A stretch of 64,000 nucleotides of DNA from Luteimonas sp. S4-F44 (GCF_022637415.1 NZ_CP093340.1:620001-684000); one strand, 5' to 3'; positions 42,273-50,885 are shown, numbered from the stretch's first letter. Numbers and translations are program-made. Notes: generated by a model not told the origin, from the sequence alone.

Positions 42273-43553
42273 TCAGCCAGTCGCCGCCATCGCGAGTTTG
42301 AAGATTGGCAGGTACATCGCGATCACGATCGCGCCGACCAGGGTGCCGATGATGACCATCACGAACGGCTCGAGCAGACTCGAGATCGCGTCGACCGCAT
42401 TGTTGACCTCTTCCTCGTAGAACTCGGCCACCTTGAACAGCATTGTGTCCAGCGCACCCGCCTCCTCGCCGATCGCGGTCATCTGCACCACCATGTGCGG
42501 AAACAACGCGGTCTGCCGCATCGCCATGTTGAGTTGGTAGCCCACGGCCACGTCGTCGCGCATGCGCAGCACCGCGTGCTCATAGACCGAACTGCCGGTC
42601 GCGCCGGCCACCGAGTCCAGCGCCTCGACCAGCGGCACGCCGGCCTTGAAGGTCACACCCAGCGTGCGCGCGAAGCGCGCGATCGACGAGTTGTGCAGCA
42701 CGCGGCCGACCACGGGCAGGCGCAGCAGCGTGCGGTCCACCCCGTGCTGCAGCGCCGGGGAACGCTTGAACGCGAACAGGAAGCCGAACGCGGACGCGAA
42801 CACCACGATCACGATCAGCCACCACCATTTCACCATCATCGCCGAGATGCCGAACACCAGCTCGGTGAACGCGGGTAGGTCGGTGCCGAAGCTCTCGAAC
42901 GTCTCGCGGAACGTCGGCACGACGAACACCATCAGCACCGCGCAGACCAGGATCGCGACCGCGATGATCGCGGCCGGGTAGAACAGCGCCTTTTTGATCT
43001 TGCCCTTGATCGACTCGATGCTCTCCTTGTACGAAGCGATCGTGTCGAGCACGGTTTCCAGCGCGCCGGCCGACTCGCCCGCGCGCACCAGGTTGCGGTA
43101 GAGCTCGTCGAACTGCACCGGATACTTGCTCAGCGCCTCGAAGATCGAGGCGCCGCCCTCGATGTCGACGCGGATGCCATCGACCATCTGCTTCATGCGC
43201 GGGTTCTTCTGGCCGTTGCCGATGATTTCCAGCGCCTGCACCACCGGCACGCCGGACTTCATCATCGTCGCGGTCTGGCGGCTGAAGATCGCGATGTCGC
43301 GCGCCGAGATCGCCTTGCCGGCGCCACCGAGCAGCGGTTGGCGCTTGGGCTGCACCAGCGTCGGCTGGATGCCTTGGCGGCGCAGTTCGGCGCGCAACAG
43401 GTTCGCGCTCTTGGACTGCTGCTCGCCCTTCATCTTGATGCCGCGCTTGTCCGTGCCCTCCCAGGCGAACAGACGCAGCGTCACCCCGGCTTGCGCCGGC
43501 GTCGCGTTCGAAGCGCGGACAGTCTTGCGGGCCGCGGTACGTGAGGTCGACAT
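42273..43553 (-). CDS. pilC: Type IV pilus inner-membrane platform protein PilC
   Basis: A 426-residue GspF-family protein that couples the PilB and PilT motors to the pilus base. Two repeated cytoplasmic helical domains and three membrane segments (~175-200, ~220-250 and ~395-420) can be read; typical motifs are 'ISARDIAIFSRQTATMMKSGVPVVQALEIIG' in short blocks and 'FARTLGVTFKAGVPLVEALDSVAGATGSSVYEHA'. The first ~25 residues are basic and less conserved. Transcribed with pilD and coaE. pilB lies upstream on the same strand, 102 bp away. Confidence 0.96.
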   Translation of the reverse strand: MSTSRTAARKTVRASNATPAQAGVTLRLFAWEGTDKRGIKMKGEQQSKSANLLRAELRRQGIQPTLVQPKRQPLLGGAGKAISARDIAIFSRQTATMMKSGVPVVQALEIIGNGQKNPRMKQMVDGIRVDIEGGASIFEALSKYPVQFDELYRNLVRAGESAGALETVLDTIASYKESIESIKGKIKKALFYPAAIIAVAILVCAVLMVFVVPTFRETFESFGTDLPAFTELVFGISAMMVKWWWLIVIVVFASAFGFLFAFKRSPALQHGVDRTLLRLPVVGRVLHNSSIARFARTLGVTFKAGVPLVEALDSVAGATGSSVYEHAVLRMRDDVAVGYQLNMAMRQTALFPHMVVQMTAIGEEAGALDTMLFKVAEFYEEEVNNAVDAISSLLEPFVMVIIGTLVGAIVIAMYLPIFKLAMAATG

Positions 43554-43655
43554 GGAACGTTCCCCAGGGGTCGGCGTGTCCCTCGCCGGACGGATGGCCG
43601 CATGGTAGCGAAAACCGGCCCCTGGCGCTGGACGTCAAGCGGCCAAAGGGCGGAA

Positions 43656-45380
43656 TCAGTCCTTGGTGACCCGGTTGATCTCGGCCAGGCTGGTCAGACC
43701 CTGGCGGGCCTTTTCCAGTGCCGATTGGCGCAGGTCCTTGACGCCGGCGCGCTGCGCGGCCTCGGCGATCTGCATCGCGTTGCCGCCCTGGAGCACGATC
43801 GTCTGAATCTGTTCGCTCATCGGCATCACCTGGTACACGCCCACGCGTCCGCGATAGCCGTTGGTGCATTCATCGCAGCCGACCGGCTCGTAGATCTCCA
43901 CGCCGGCGCGGACCTGCTCCTCGGTGAAGCCCTCGGTGAGCAGCGCATGATCGGGCAGCACGACGCGCTGCTTGCAACGCGGGCACAGCCGCCGCGCCAG
44001 CCGCTGGGCGATTACCAGGGTGATCGAGCTGACGATGTTGTACGGCGCGATACCCATATTCATCAGGCGCGCGATCGTCTGCGGCGCATCGTTGGTGTGC
44101 AGTGTCGAAAGCACCATGTGGCCGGTCTGCGCGGCCTTGATGCCGATCTCCGCGGTTTCCAGGTCGCGGATCTCGCCGACCATGATCACGTCCGGGTCCT
44201 GACGCAGGAATGCCCGCAGCGCCGCGGCGAAGGTCATGCCCCGGCGCTCGTTCTGCTGCACTTGGTTCACGCCCGGCAGCCGGATCTCGACCGGGTCCTC
44301 GACCGTGGAAATGTTGCGGGTCTCGTCGTTGAGAATGCCTAGCGCGGTGTACAGCGAGACCGTCTTGCCCGAACCGGTGGGGCCGGTGACCAGCACCATG
44401 CCGTAGGGCTTGTGGATCGCATCGAGGAACAGCTTCTGCTGGTCAGGCTCGTAGCCCAACTTGTCGACGCCCAGCTTCGCGGCGCTGGCATCGAGAATGC
44501 GCAGCACCACCTTCTCGCCGAATAGCGTCGGCAGCGTGCTCACGCGGAAGTCGATCTGCCGCGTCTTGGACAGGTTCAACTTGATGCGCCCGTCCTGCGG
44601 CGCGCGCTTCTCGGCGATGTCGAGCTGCGCCATCACCTTCAGGCGTGCGGCGATGCGCTGGTTGAGCTTGACCGGCACCTTGGCCGCCAGCTTGAGCATG
44701 CCGTCCACGCGCAGCCGCACGCGGTAGTCGGTCTCGTAGGGCTCGAAATGGATGTCCGAGGCGCCGCGCTTGATCGCATCGACCAGCACCTTGTTGACGA
44801 ACCGCACGATCGGCGCATCGTCCTTGCCGTCGACGACGTTTTCGATCCGGCCGCCGTCCTCGTCGCCGCCCACGTCCAGGTTGTCGAGGCCCTCGGCATC
44901 GTCCAGCGCGCCGGCCAGCGAATCCGAGCTCGATAGCCACAGTTCCAGCGTCCGGCGGATGCTGTCCTCGTCCACCAGGATCGGCTCGACCGTCAGGTTG
45001 GTCTGAAACTTGATGTCGTCCAGTGCCAGCGTGTTGGTCGGGTCGGAGATGCCCACGAACAGACGCGGGCCGCGCTGGAATAGCGGCAGCACCGAGTGCT
45101 TGTTGAGCAGTTCCTCGCTGACCAGCTTGACCGCGCTCGCCTGCGGCGCCATCGCCGCCGGGTCGAACAGCGGCATGCCGAACTCCACTGACAAGGCCGC
45201 CGCCATCTGCGCCGCGCTGACCAGCTTGTGCTCGCGCAGGTAGCCTGCGACATTCCGTCGCGCCGCCGTCGCTTTGTCCAGCGCCTCACGCGCGGCCGCC
45301 TCGTCCAGCGCACCGTCCATGACCAAGCGGCGGGCGATGCCGGTGATGCCGACGAGATTGGGGCCGGGATGGACGCTCAT
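43656..45380 (-). CDS. pilB: Type IV pilus assembly ATPase PilB
   Basis: A 574-residue secretion ATPase powering pilus extension. It has an N-terminal MshEN-type domain (~1-160), Walker A 'GPTGSGKT' (~333), the Asp box 'STVEDPVEIRLPGVNQVQ', 'RQDPDVIMVGEIRD' (Walker B) and the His box 'GHMVLSTLHTND'. A tetracysteine zinc site is present (CPRC...CDEC). MshEN domains bind c-di-GMP in some PilB relatives, of interest because a diguanylate cyclase lies in the same locus. ATG 45380 is preferred over a longer frame to 45998. Confidence 0.95.
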   Translation of the reverse strand: MSVHPGPNLVGITGIARRLVMDGALDEAAAREALDKATAARRNVAGYLREHKLVSAAQMAAALSVEFGMPLFDPAAMAPQASAVKLVSEELLNKHSVLPLFQRGPRLFVGISDPTNTLALDDIKFQTNLTVEPILVDEDSIRRTLELWLSSSDSLAGALDDAEGLDNLDVGGDEDGGRIENVVDGKDDAPIVRFVNKVLVDAIKRGASDIHFEPYETDYRVRLRVDGMLKLAAKVPVKLNQRIAARLKVMAQLDIAEKRAPQDGRIKLNLSKTRQIDFRVSTLPTLFGEKVVLRILDASAAKLGVDKLGYEPDQQKLFLDAIHKPYGMVLVTGPTGSGKTVSLYTALGILNDETRNISTVEDPVEIRLPGVNQVQQNERRGMTFAAALRAFLRQDPDVIMVGEIRDLETAEIGIKAAQTGHMVLSTLHTNDAPQTIARLMNMGIAPYNIVSSITLVIAQRLARRLCPRCKQRVVLPDHALLTEGFTEEQVRAGVEIYEPVGCDECTNGYRGRVGVYQVMPMSEQIQTIVLQGGNAMQIAEAAQRAGVKDLRQSALEKARQGLTSLAEINRVTKD

Positions 45381-45493
45381 CTGATCGCTCTGTGGTGGAC
45401 GCGGGCACTCTACTGCAACCGGTGCGGTGACGGCGCGTCGCGGCGCATTCATGCGCGCGGGCGGCGGCGCTCCACAGGCGCATGAGATCAGCG

Positions 45494-45877
45494 TCAGCCC
45501 GAGCGACCATCGCGCGACGAGCGGCTGGCGCGTCCGTGCAGCTTGCGACGGCACCAGCCGCCGATCGCTGATGCCAGCATGGCGGGCACTGCGAGTACGA
45601 CCGCGTACACCACGCCGGCCGCCAGCAAGGGGCCGATGCCGGACACCGCGACCACGACCGGCACCTGTGCGAGCATGACCGCCGCGCCCCAGCGCCACGC
45701 CCGCATCGGGAATGCCAGGCCCAGTGCCAGCGACAGCGCGAGTGCGGCGGGGCAGGCCAGGGTCCAGTAACGACTGGCATCCCACGGTTCGCCGCCGCCC
45801 ATCGACAGCGATACGGCGCTCCACAGGCCCAGGCCGGCGACTGCGGCTGTCGGCCATGCAATCCAGGAGGAGGTCAT
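45494..45877 (-). CDS. Small hypothetical membrane protein
   Basis: A 127-residue protein, not recognised. Three to four hydrophobic segments are visible: ~8-24 ('AAVAGLGLWSAVSLSM'), ~38-58 ('TLACPAALALSLALGLAFP'), ~64-82 ('AAVMLAQVPVVVAVSGI') and ~84-105 ('LLAAGVVYAVVLAVPAMLASA'), then a basic tail 'RRKLHGRASRSSRDGRSG'. GGAG lies 7 nt before the ATG. It sits upstream of pilB on the same strand, 113 bp from its start, so a role in pilus biogenesis is possible, but nothing shows it. Confidence 0.6.
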   Translation of the reverse strand: MTSSWIAWPTAAVAGLGLWSAVSLSMGGGEPWDASRYWTLACPAALALSLALGLAFPMRAWRWGAAVMLAQVPVVVAVSGIGPLLAAGVVYAVVLAVPAMLASAIGGWCRRKLHGRASRSSRDGRSG

Positions 45878-45916
45878 CGGCAGCTCCAGCGCATCGGGCG
45901 CAGCGAAAGGTCGCGA

Positions 45917-46207
45917 TCATACCGGGCGAGTCGCCGTAAAGAGATGCACATGAAGCCCGGCGTTGCAGACAGACGCACTGCACGTTGGGCCTTCCCATCG
46001 GCGGCGTCGTGCGATCAATCGCGCGATCGTGCGCGGGTGCACGTTGAAGCGGCGCGCCACCTCACGGTGCGGCAGCTGCTCGCATAGCACCAGCTTGCGC
46101 GCTTTCTCGCGCTGGACAAGAAAGCGCGCATGGGCGTCCCGCATGGCGTCCACGCGCACGCGCTGCCGCCATCCTCGGCGCGCGTACGTTGGCTGACCAA
46201 CGAGCAC
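45917..46207 (-). CDS. Putative small helix-turn-helix protein (uncertain)
   Basis: A 96-residue frame starting at GTG. The only recognisable part is a helix-turn-helix-like segment 'LPHREVARRFNVHPRTIARL' (~residues 46-65), which would fit a resolvase- or transposase-type DNA-binding region. The N-terminus is basic. The C-terminal ~20 residues are not convincing. It lies in a disturbed accessory stretch next to a broken frame on the other strand (46197-46433), so it may be a relic of a mobile element. No ribosome-binding site is obvious. Confidence 0.35.
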   Translation of the reverse strand: MLVGQPTYARRGWRQRVRVDAMRDAHARFLVQREKARKLVLCEQLPHREVARRFNVHPRTIARLIARRRRWEGPTCSASVCNAGLHVHLFTATRPV

Positions 46208-46433
46208 TCGAATTCAGACTAGCCCGCATCTTGAGCATGCGCGCTATGCTTATCTATACGCGCACAAGGACGGCCAGGACGCATGGAGCGACGAAATCCT
46301 CGACAGCCTGCAATCGCTACGCAGGGCTGCGAATCCCCATGGGGCCATCATCGAACGGCACGAAGCCGGCGAGGCCGCGCTATATCCCATGGACGCCAAC
46401 CGGTCACTCTACCGCGGGCGGCACGGTCAATAG
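46197..46433 (+). pseudogene. Probable gene remnant (5'-truncated open frame)
   Basis: A 78-codon frame with protein-like composition ('LEHARYAYLYAHKDGQDAWS', then 'AALYPMDANRSLYRGRHGQ') ends at TAG 46431-46433. It has no ATG, GTG or TTG between the upstream in-frame TGA (46194-46196) and the protein-like part, so it looks like the 3' end of a gene that lost its start. The family is not recognised. It overlaps the start of the HTH frame on the other strand. The rest of the surrounding 680 bp before aqpZ holds only a 14-bp tandem repeat. Confidence 0.35.
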
Positions 46434-46443
46434 GGCGCGCACT

Positions 46444-46483
46444 ACTTGCGTGCGCGCACTTGCGTGCGCGCACTTGCGTGCTG
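46444..46483. repeat. 14-bp tandem repeat, about 2.8 units
   Basis: ACTTGCGTGCGCGC is repeated exactly at 46444-46457 and 46458-46471, with a partial third unit (ACTTGCGTGC) after that. It lies about 100 bp before the aqpZ start and could vary in copy number. Confidence 0.75.
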
Positions 46484-46582
46484 CAACGTGTGCCGGCGTG
46501 ACTGTCGCGTTTTCACCAAATGGCAGACCTTTCATCACCCCGCCGTCCGGCGGTTCATTCCACTGAAAGAGGTGCGCGCCCC

Positions 46583-47284
46583 ATGAACTTCAAACCCCTG
46601 GTCGCGGAATTCATCGGTACCTTCTGGCTGGTCCTGGGCGGCTGCGGTGCCGCGGTGTTGGCCGCGTCCTCGCCTGGCGCGGGGATCGGCACTCTCGGCG
46701 TCTCGTTCGCGTTCGGCCTGAGTGTCGTCACCATGGCCTATGCCCTGGGCTCGATCTCGGGCGGTCACTTCAACCCAGCGATCACGTTGTCGTGTTGGGT
46801 GGCCAAGCGCATCACCGCAGGCCGCGTGGTGCCTTACGTCATCGCGCAGACGCTGGGCGCGATCTGCGCGGCGGCGGTGCTGTACTACGTCGCCAGCGCC
46901 AGCCCGGTCTTCGACCCCAGCCATGGCTTCGCCACCAATGGCTACGGCGCGCATTCGCCGGCCGGCTATCCGCTGCAAGCGGCCATCGTCATCGAGTTCG
47001 TGCTGACGATGCTGTTCACCGTGATCGTGCTGGGCGTGACCGCCAAGCCGGTGACCGCGCCGTTTGCGCCGTTGGCGATCGGCCTGGCGCTGACGCTGAT
47101 CCACCTGGTGAGCATTCCGGTCACCAATACCTCGGTCAACCCGGCGCGCAGCACCGGTGTGGCGCTGATCCAAGGTGGCCCGGCACTGCAGCAGTTGTGG
47201 GTGTTCTGGCTGGTGCCGCTCGTGGCTGGTGCGGCCGGCGGTGTGCTGCATCGGCTGGTGCTGGCGCCGCGTCGCGAGCTCTGA
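46583..47284 (+). CDS. aqpZ: Aquaporin Z
   Basis: A 233-residue six-helix water channel in the inner membrane. The two half-helix motifs are both NPA: 'GHFNPAITL' (N64) and 'SVNPARSTG' (~N186). The selectivity filter should be Phe/His/Thr/Arg, with the Arg in 'NPARS' and the His in 'TLIHLVS', as in water-selective AqpZ rather than glycerol channels. Length matches E. coli AqpZ (231). GAGG lies 10 nt before ATG. The frame continues upstream but without conservation. It is an isolated gene inserted between pilB and pilA, ending in a strong terminator. Confidence 0.95.
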   Translation: MNFKPLVAEFIGTFWLVLGGCGAAVLAASSPGAGIGTLGVSFAFGLSVVTMAYALGSISGGHFNPAITLSCWVAKRITAGRVVPYVIAQTLGAICAAAVLYYVASASPVFDPSHGFATNGYGAHSPAGYPLQAAIVIEFVLTMLFTVIVLGVTAKPVTAPFAPLAIGLALTLIHLVSIPVTNTSVNPARSTGVALIQGGPALQQLWVFWLVPLVAGAAGGVLHRLVLAPRREL

Positions 47285-47306
47285 GGAGCGGCGATACCGC
47301 GCAGCG

Positions 47307-47342
47307 CGCGGGGCCGCGGATCGATCCGCGGCCCCGCGTTTT
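47307..47342 (+). terminator. Terminator after aqpZ (32-bp perfect palindrome)
   Basis: 16-nt arms, 47307-47322 and 47323-47338, are exact reverse complements built on CGCGGGGCCGCGGATC, and TTTT follows. It lies 22 nt after the aqpZ stop and just before the end of the convergent gene (47357), so it may serve both directions. Confidence 0.8.
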
Positions 47343-47356
47343 GACGGTGGGACAGA

Positions 47357-48124
47357 TCAGTGCGGGCGCGGCCGCGCAGACGCGTGCGTTGCCTGCGTGG
47401 GGTGCGCCGACAGTGGCCAGCCCGGGATGGCCGCGCTGTCTTCGTCCGACGTGCTACCCACGCCGTAGGCTGCCCGCGGTTCGCGTACGCTGCCGCGCTT
47501 GGTCGGTGGCACGATCATCTGGTTTTCCACCGTGTCCATCAGCGCGCGGAGCGCGTCGGCCCCGCCCATGATCGCCTGGCCCAACGTAGGCAACGTGGCA
47601 TCGGCCAAGGCGTTGTCCTCACTCGAGGCGATGACATCGCCATGCGCCGCGATCGTCTGGATGAGCTCGCCGAGCGCGTCCGCCTGATCGACGCTCATGC
47701 CGAACACCAGCCGGTCGCCACCCGGATCGACCCAATGGCCTGCCGCATCCACGGCGGCGACCTGGCCTTTGAACCCAAGCTCGGGCTCTGCCACAGTCGA
47801 TGCATCGGCCGAGGCGTACACCGTGCTGGTAGCGGCGGCGTCAGCCTCGTCGTCCTCATCCGCCTCTCCGGCCATCCGCGGGAAGTCGGCGCCCCACGTC
47901 AGGTCGTTCAACACCAGTTCCGCCTGATCGGTGAAGAGTTCGAGGCAGGTGGCCAGTTCATCCATGCCGACCTCGGGCGACACCTCGCTGACCTCGTCAT
48001 ACGTGCGCGGACGCGCCAGCCGCGACAGGAAATCAATGTGGCTGTGCAACTGCTTCAATCGAAGCTGGCTGTCTTCCGGCAGGTAATAGCCGGTGCCCTG
48101 ATCGTTCAACGTGTCATGTGACAT
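47357..48124 (-). CDS. Hypothetical protein, possibly XAC0095-like at the N-terminus
   Basis: A 255-residue soluble protein with a strong GAGGAGG site 7 nt before ATG, so it is probably expressed. The N-terminal ~75 residues ('GYYLPEDSQLRLKQLHSHID', 'LARPRTYDE', 'LVLNDLTWG') resemble short XAC0095-family proteins of Xanthomonadaceae, a family of unknown function. The region ~80-110 is acidic (EADEDDEADAAA). The C-terminal half ('DRLVFGMSVDQADALGELIQ', 'ALMDTVENQMIVPP') is not recognised, and the last ~40 residues look disordered. The length, about three times the short family members, is unusual. The match is from memory and needs a profile search. No signal peptide or membrane segment. Confidence 0.6.
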   Translation of the reverse strand: MSHDTLNDQGTGYYLPEDSQLRLKQLHSHIDFLSRLARPRTYDEVSEVSPEVGMDELATCLELFTDQAELVLNDLTWGADFPRMAGEADEDDEADAAATSTVYASADASTVAEPELGFKGQVAAVDAAGHWVDPGGDRLVFGMSVDQADALGELIQTIAAHGDVIASSEDNALADATLPTLGQAIMGGADALRALMDTVENQMIVPPTKRGSVREPRAAYGVGSTSDEDSAAIPGWPLSAHPTQATHASARPRPH

Positions 48125-48487
48125 CGCAACCTCCTCATTCCATGAAAGGCCCCGCGCACCGGGAATCGGCGACGGGAAGTCGGGAGGTTAGAAACCGCTA
48201 AGAGTCGGCGGGCGTATTTCCCCGAAGGGTGTTGTATTAGCCGCCCTCCCGACGCAGACATCGCGCCGGTCTACGACCGTCAGGATACGGACGTAAAAAT
48301 CCCACCGGTTTGACGGAGGTGGGGACCGCTGTTCGAGGAGTTTCTACGCTCCTTGGGATTGAGTCAGCCGAGGCGTGCGGCGAGGGTCAAGCGCCCGAGT
48401 GTCGGGAAATCCCGCGCTCTCATGTAAGGAAAAACGCCTCTCTTGGCGAATCCTTAAAATCTGGGCATATGCAGAAGGCCCTAAACA
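48125..48487. other. Gene-free stretch between the XAC0095-like gene and pilA
   Basis: About 360 bp without a supported gene. A short frame from 48310 (82 codons) runs through the pilA terminator and is not believable. A small inverted repeat CCCACC...GGTGGG lies near 48302-48324. Base composition is less GC-rich than its neighbours, which suggests it may be imported or a remnant of mobile DNA; no family was identified. Confidence 0.5.
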
Positions 48488-48513
48488 AAGAACCCCGCCA
48501 GGGCGGGGTTCTT
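48488..48513 (-). terminator. pilA terminator
   Basis: AAGAACCCCGCC pairs with GGCGGGGTTCTT; on the minus strand the hairpin is followed by TGTTTAG. It lies 73 nt after the pilA stop and suits that transcript. Confidence 0.75.
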
Positions 48514-48585
48514 CGTGCGACACATAAGACTCGATATCGAGATTACAAGAGCAAGTGACTTGCTCTCTTACAACATCCGGCCTGC

Positions 48586-48951
48586 TTACGGGTTAGTCGC
48601 TGCAACCGTAGAGCAAGTGCCGCTGGCCATGTTGCACGATGTTGTGAGGACGCCAGGCGCCTTGGGAGTGAACACGGCGGTGCCAGTCAGCGGATCCGTG
48701 CCAGTCGTTCCAACGGTAAACCCTGCTTGACTCGTACAGGCGCCGCCAGTCGGGATGGCGGGCAGGGCCATCGAGGATTGATTGGCGGCGATATAGGCGT
48801 TCGTCCAAGCCTTGGCTTCGCCCATGCATGCATTCTCTGCCGCCTTGACGCGGTAGTTGTTGTACGCCGGCAGCGCGATCGCGGCCAGGATGGCGATGAT
48901 CGCGACGACGATCATCAGTTCGATCAGGGTGAAACCTTTCTGCGTCTTCAT
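48586..48951 (-). CDS. pilA: Type IV major pilin PilA
   Basis: A 121-residue type IVa prepilin. The short basic leader MKTQKG is cleaved by PilD before Phe ('[17 protein letters not shown]'), with Glu5 of the mature form present, and the hydrophobic helix continues to 'ALPAYNNYR'. Two cysteines near the C-terminus ('[12 protein letters not shown]') would form the D-loop, although it is short. Another Cys pair (ACMGEA and GACTSQ) lies earlier. At ~115 mature residues it is smaller than typical pilins (~140-150), so it may be a compact major pilin or a minor pilin. A sigma-54 promoter lies at 49049-49065. GGGGAG precedes the ATG. Confidence 0.92.
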   Translation of the reverse strand: MKTQKGFTLIELMIVVAIIAILAAIALPAYNNYRVKAAENACMGEAKAWTNAYIAANQSSMALPAIPTGGACTSQAGFTVGTTGTDPLTGTAVFTPKAPGVLTTSCNMASGTCSTVAATNP

Positions 48952-48961
48952 GGAGCAACTC

Positions 48962-49403
48962 CCCAAGGGTGGATGGATTCACGTGCCTGGAAAGCGGCGG
49001 GTGCCGATCCGTGGGCAGCCGTGCGACATGCACGTGCACTAAGGGTGACGCATGGGTCGTGCCAATCGCGCGAAGTCGTCGGCCTGCGCCGTTTGAAGGC
49101 GTTCGGGGTGAACAAGCGTGAACGTTCTGCCTCGGGCCTGCCTGCCAAGGTCGCCTTGTGACGTTTCGCGTCAGGCGGTGGCGGGTCATCCATGTGACTG
49201 TGGTCGCAGATCGATGTGTTGGCGGCGTGCGCACCAAGCGACGAACACGGTATCGGCCGCACTTCAGTGAACTTGAGCGTGGGTTTGATCGACTGTCGTC
49301 GCAGCGCGCTGTCCCGCCCGAAGGGTGGGGCTGATCTCGCAGGTGGAGGGGCGATCCGTGTGCGGAATTAAAAGCCACGAATGTCATGCGGGTGCAGACG
49401 GCC
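48962..49403. other. pilA upstream region
   Basis: About 440 bp between pilA and the histidine kinase gene. The useful part is the sigma-54 promoter at 49049-49065. An imperfect dyad TGACG...CGTCA around 49158-49173 could be an activator site upstream of that promoter. Nothing else is recognised. Confidence 0.55.
49049..49065 (-). promoter_or_regulatory. Sigma-54 (RpoN) promoter of pilA
   Basis: On the minus strand it reads TTGGCACGACCCATGCG: GG at -24 and GC at -12 with the correct spacing, matching YTGGCACGrNNNTTGCW at all but two positions. It lies about 98 nt upstream of the pilA ATG. PilR, the sigma-54 activator encoded at 53-54.4 kb, should act here. Confidence 0.85.
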
Positions 49404-50885
49404 TCAGCTCTTCTCCCCGGCCACGGGCCGCTGCCGAAGCGCCTGTCTCGACATTCGTGGCCTGCGGCTGCTACCCGTCCGCGCGGTATCGGGCGCCTGT
49501 TCTTGTCGAGGCAGGACGATGCGGAAGGCGCTGCCTTGGCCTGGCGCGCTCTCGACAGTGATGTCGCCGCCGGCCTCGCGGACGAGGTGGGCGGCGACGG
49601 CCAGGCCGAGGCCGGCGGCCTGGGCGGCGGGGCGGGTGGTGAAAAACGGTTCGAAGCAGCGCGCGCGGGTGGTGGCGTCCATGCCGCGTCCTGTGTCGCA
49701 GGCGATGATTTCGACTCGATCGAGCGCGTAGGCGGCAACGGACAGCGTGAACTGCCCGCCGTCGGGCATGGCCTGCTGGGCGTTGGCCGCCATGCCCAGC
49801 AGGATGAGTTCGAGGTGGGCGCGGTCGAAGTGGATCGCCAGGCGGGCGCTTGGGTCGAGGTCCAAACCCACGTCCACCCCGGGCAGGAAGGTACGCCGCA
49901 GGACGGGTTCGAGGTCGGCAATGGCCTCGACAGCGTCAAAGGTTTCGGGTGCCGTGTCGTCGTGGCGGCTGAAGTCGACGAGGCGGTGGCTGGTCTCGCC
50001 AGCGCGGCGCGCGGCGGACTCGGCGCTGCGCAGCGCTGCCTTCATCTCCGCCGGGTCGTCGCTGGCGAGGCCGCGTCCGGCATGGCCCATGACCAGTGCC
50101 AGCAGGTGGTTGAAGTCATGGGCGATGGTCGAGGCCAGGCGGCCGACAGCTTCCATCTTCTGGGCGTGCAGCAGCTGGGTCTGCTGGCGCTCGCGCTGCT
50201 CGATCTCCAGCAGCAGCCGGTCGCGGGCGCGTGCGAGATCGGCGCCCCTCTGACGGGCGAGATCCAGACTCTGGTGCAGGGCGATCAGGGCCTGATCGAC
50301 AACGAAAGCGACGAGCGTGAGGCCGACCAGCGATGCGCCCACGTCGAGCGAGACGCGCCAAACGTGGTCGGGGGTGACCAGCAGGGGGCGCGTATCGGTC
50401 CAGGCGCCGAAAATGAACAGGCCGCCCAGCCACGCGGTGGCGGCCCACAACGTGCGGCGCCCCACCAGCACGCCTGCGATCAGGATCGGCAGCAGGTGCA
50501 GCATCTGCTGCGGGCCCAGGGCCGCCAAGCCCCAGCGCGGGTAGGCGATCGACAGCACGACGAGGCTGCCGAACACAAACGCATGGGTGGCCTGGCGCCA
50601 GAAACCGAGGCGTGCCGCAACGAAGCCACCCCAGATCACTGCGATGTGGACGAATGCCAATCCTAGAGTGACCGGATCTGTGGGGCCGCCGAGGCGTTCC
50701 CAGCCCAGTGCGGTCGCCATGGGGTAGTACACGCCGTAAACAGCAAGCACGCCCTGAAGCATGGCCGCATTGCGGTGGACGACCGGATCGGGCGGTGACC
50801 CATGGCCGCGCATCGGTCGTGCGGCATCGGATCGTGGCGATACGGTCCCAGTTGTTGGTGTGAAGCTCGGCTTGCCCGCCATCAT
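49404..50885 (-). CDS. Membrane-bound sensor histidine kinase
   Basis: A 493-residue kinase with about six membrane helices in the N-terminal half (~45-225, e.g. 'LAFVHIAVIWGGFVAARLGF', 'LLPILIAGVLVGRRTLWA'), a coiled coil (~228-260) and a kinase core. The phosphoacceptor is in 'STIAHDFNHLLALVMGHA', a form common in hybrid-type kinases. The N box is 'MAANAQQAM', G1 'DTGRGMD', F box 'CFEPFFTT' and G2 'AAGLGLAVA'. No receiver domain or cognate regulator adjoins it. GGGAG lies 5 nt before ATG 50885. It diverges from the diguanylate cyclase gene with ~85 bp between starts. Confidence 0.85.
   Translation of the reverse strand: MMAGKPSFTPTTGTVSPRSDAARPMRGHGSPPDPVVHRNAAMLQGVLAVYGVYYPMATALGWERLGGPTDPVTLGLAFVHIAVIWGGFVAARLGFWRQATHAFVFGSLVVLSIAYPRWGLAALGPQQMLHLLPILIAGVLVGRRTLWAATAWLGGLFIFGAWTDTRPLLVTPDHVWRVSLDVGASLVGLTLVAFVVDQALIALHQSLDLARQRGADLARARDRLLLEIEQRERQQTQLLHAQKMEAVGRLASTIAHDFNHLLALVMGHAGRGLASDDPAEMKAALRSAESAARRAGETSHRLVDFSRHDDTAPETFDAVEAIADLEPVLRRTFLPGVDVGLDLDPSARLAIHFDRAHLELILLGMAANAQQAMPDGGQFTLSVAAYALDRVEIIACDTGRGMDATTRARCFEPFFTTRPAAQAAGLGLAVAAHLVREAGGDITVESAPGQGSAFRIVLPRQEQAPDTARTGSSRRPRMSRQALRQRPVAGEKS

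Noticed and set aside
46444..46483. A CRISPR-like repeat
   Set aside because: The 14-bp units are directly adjacent with no spacers, so it is a simple tandem repeat.
48310..48558. An 82-codon frame upstream of pilA on the plus strand
   Set aside because: It runs through the pilA terminator hairpin, has no convincing ribosome-binding site and no recognisable domain.
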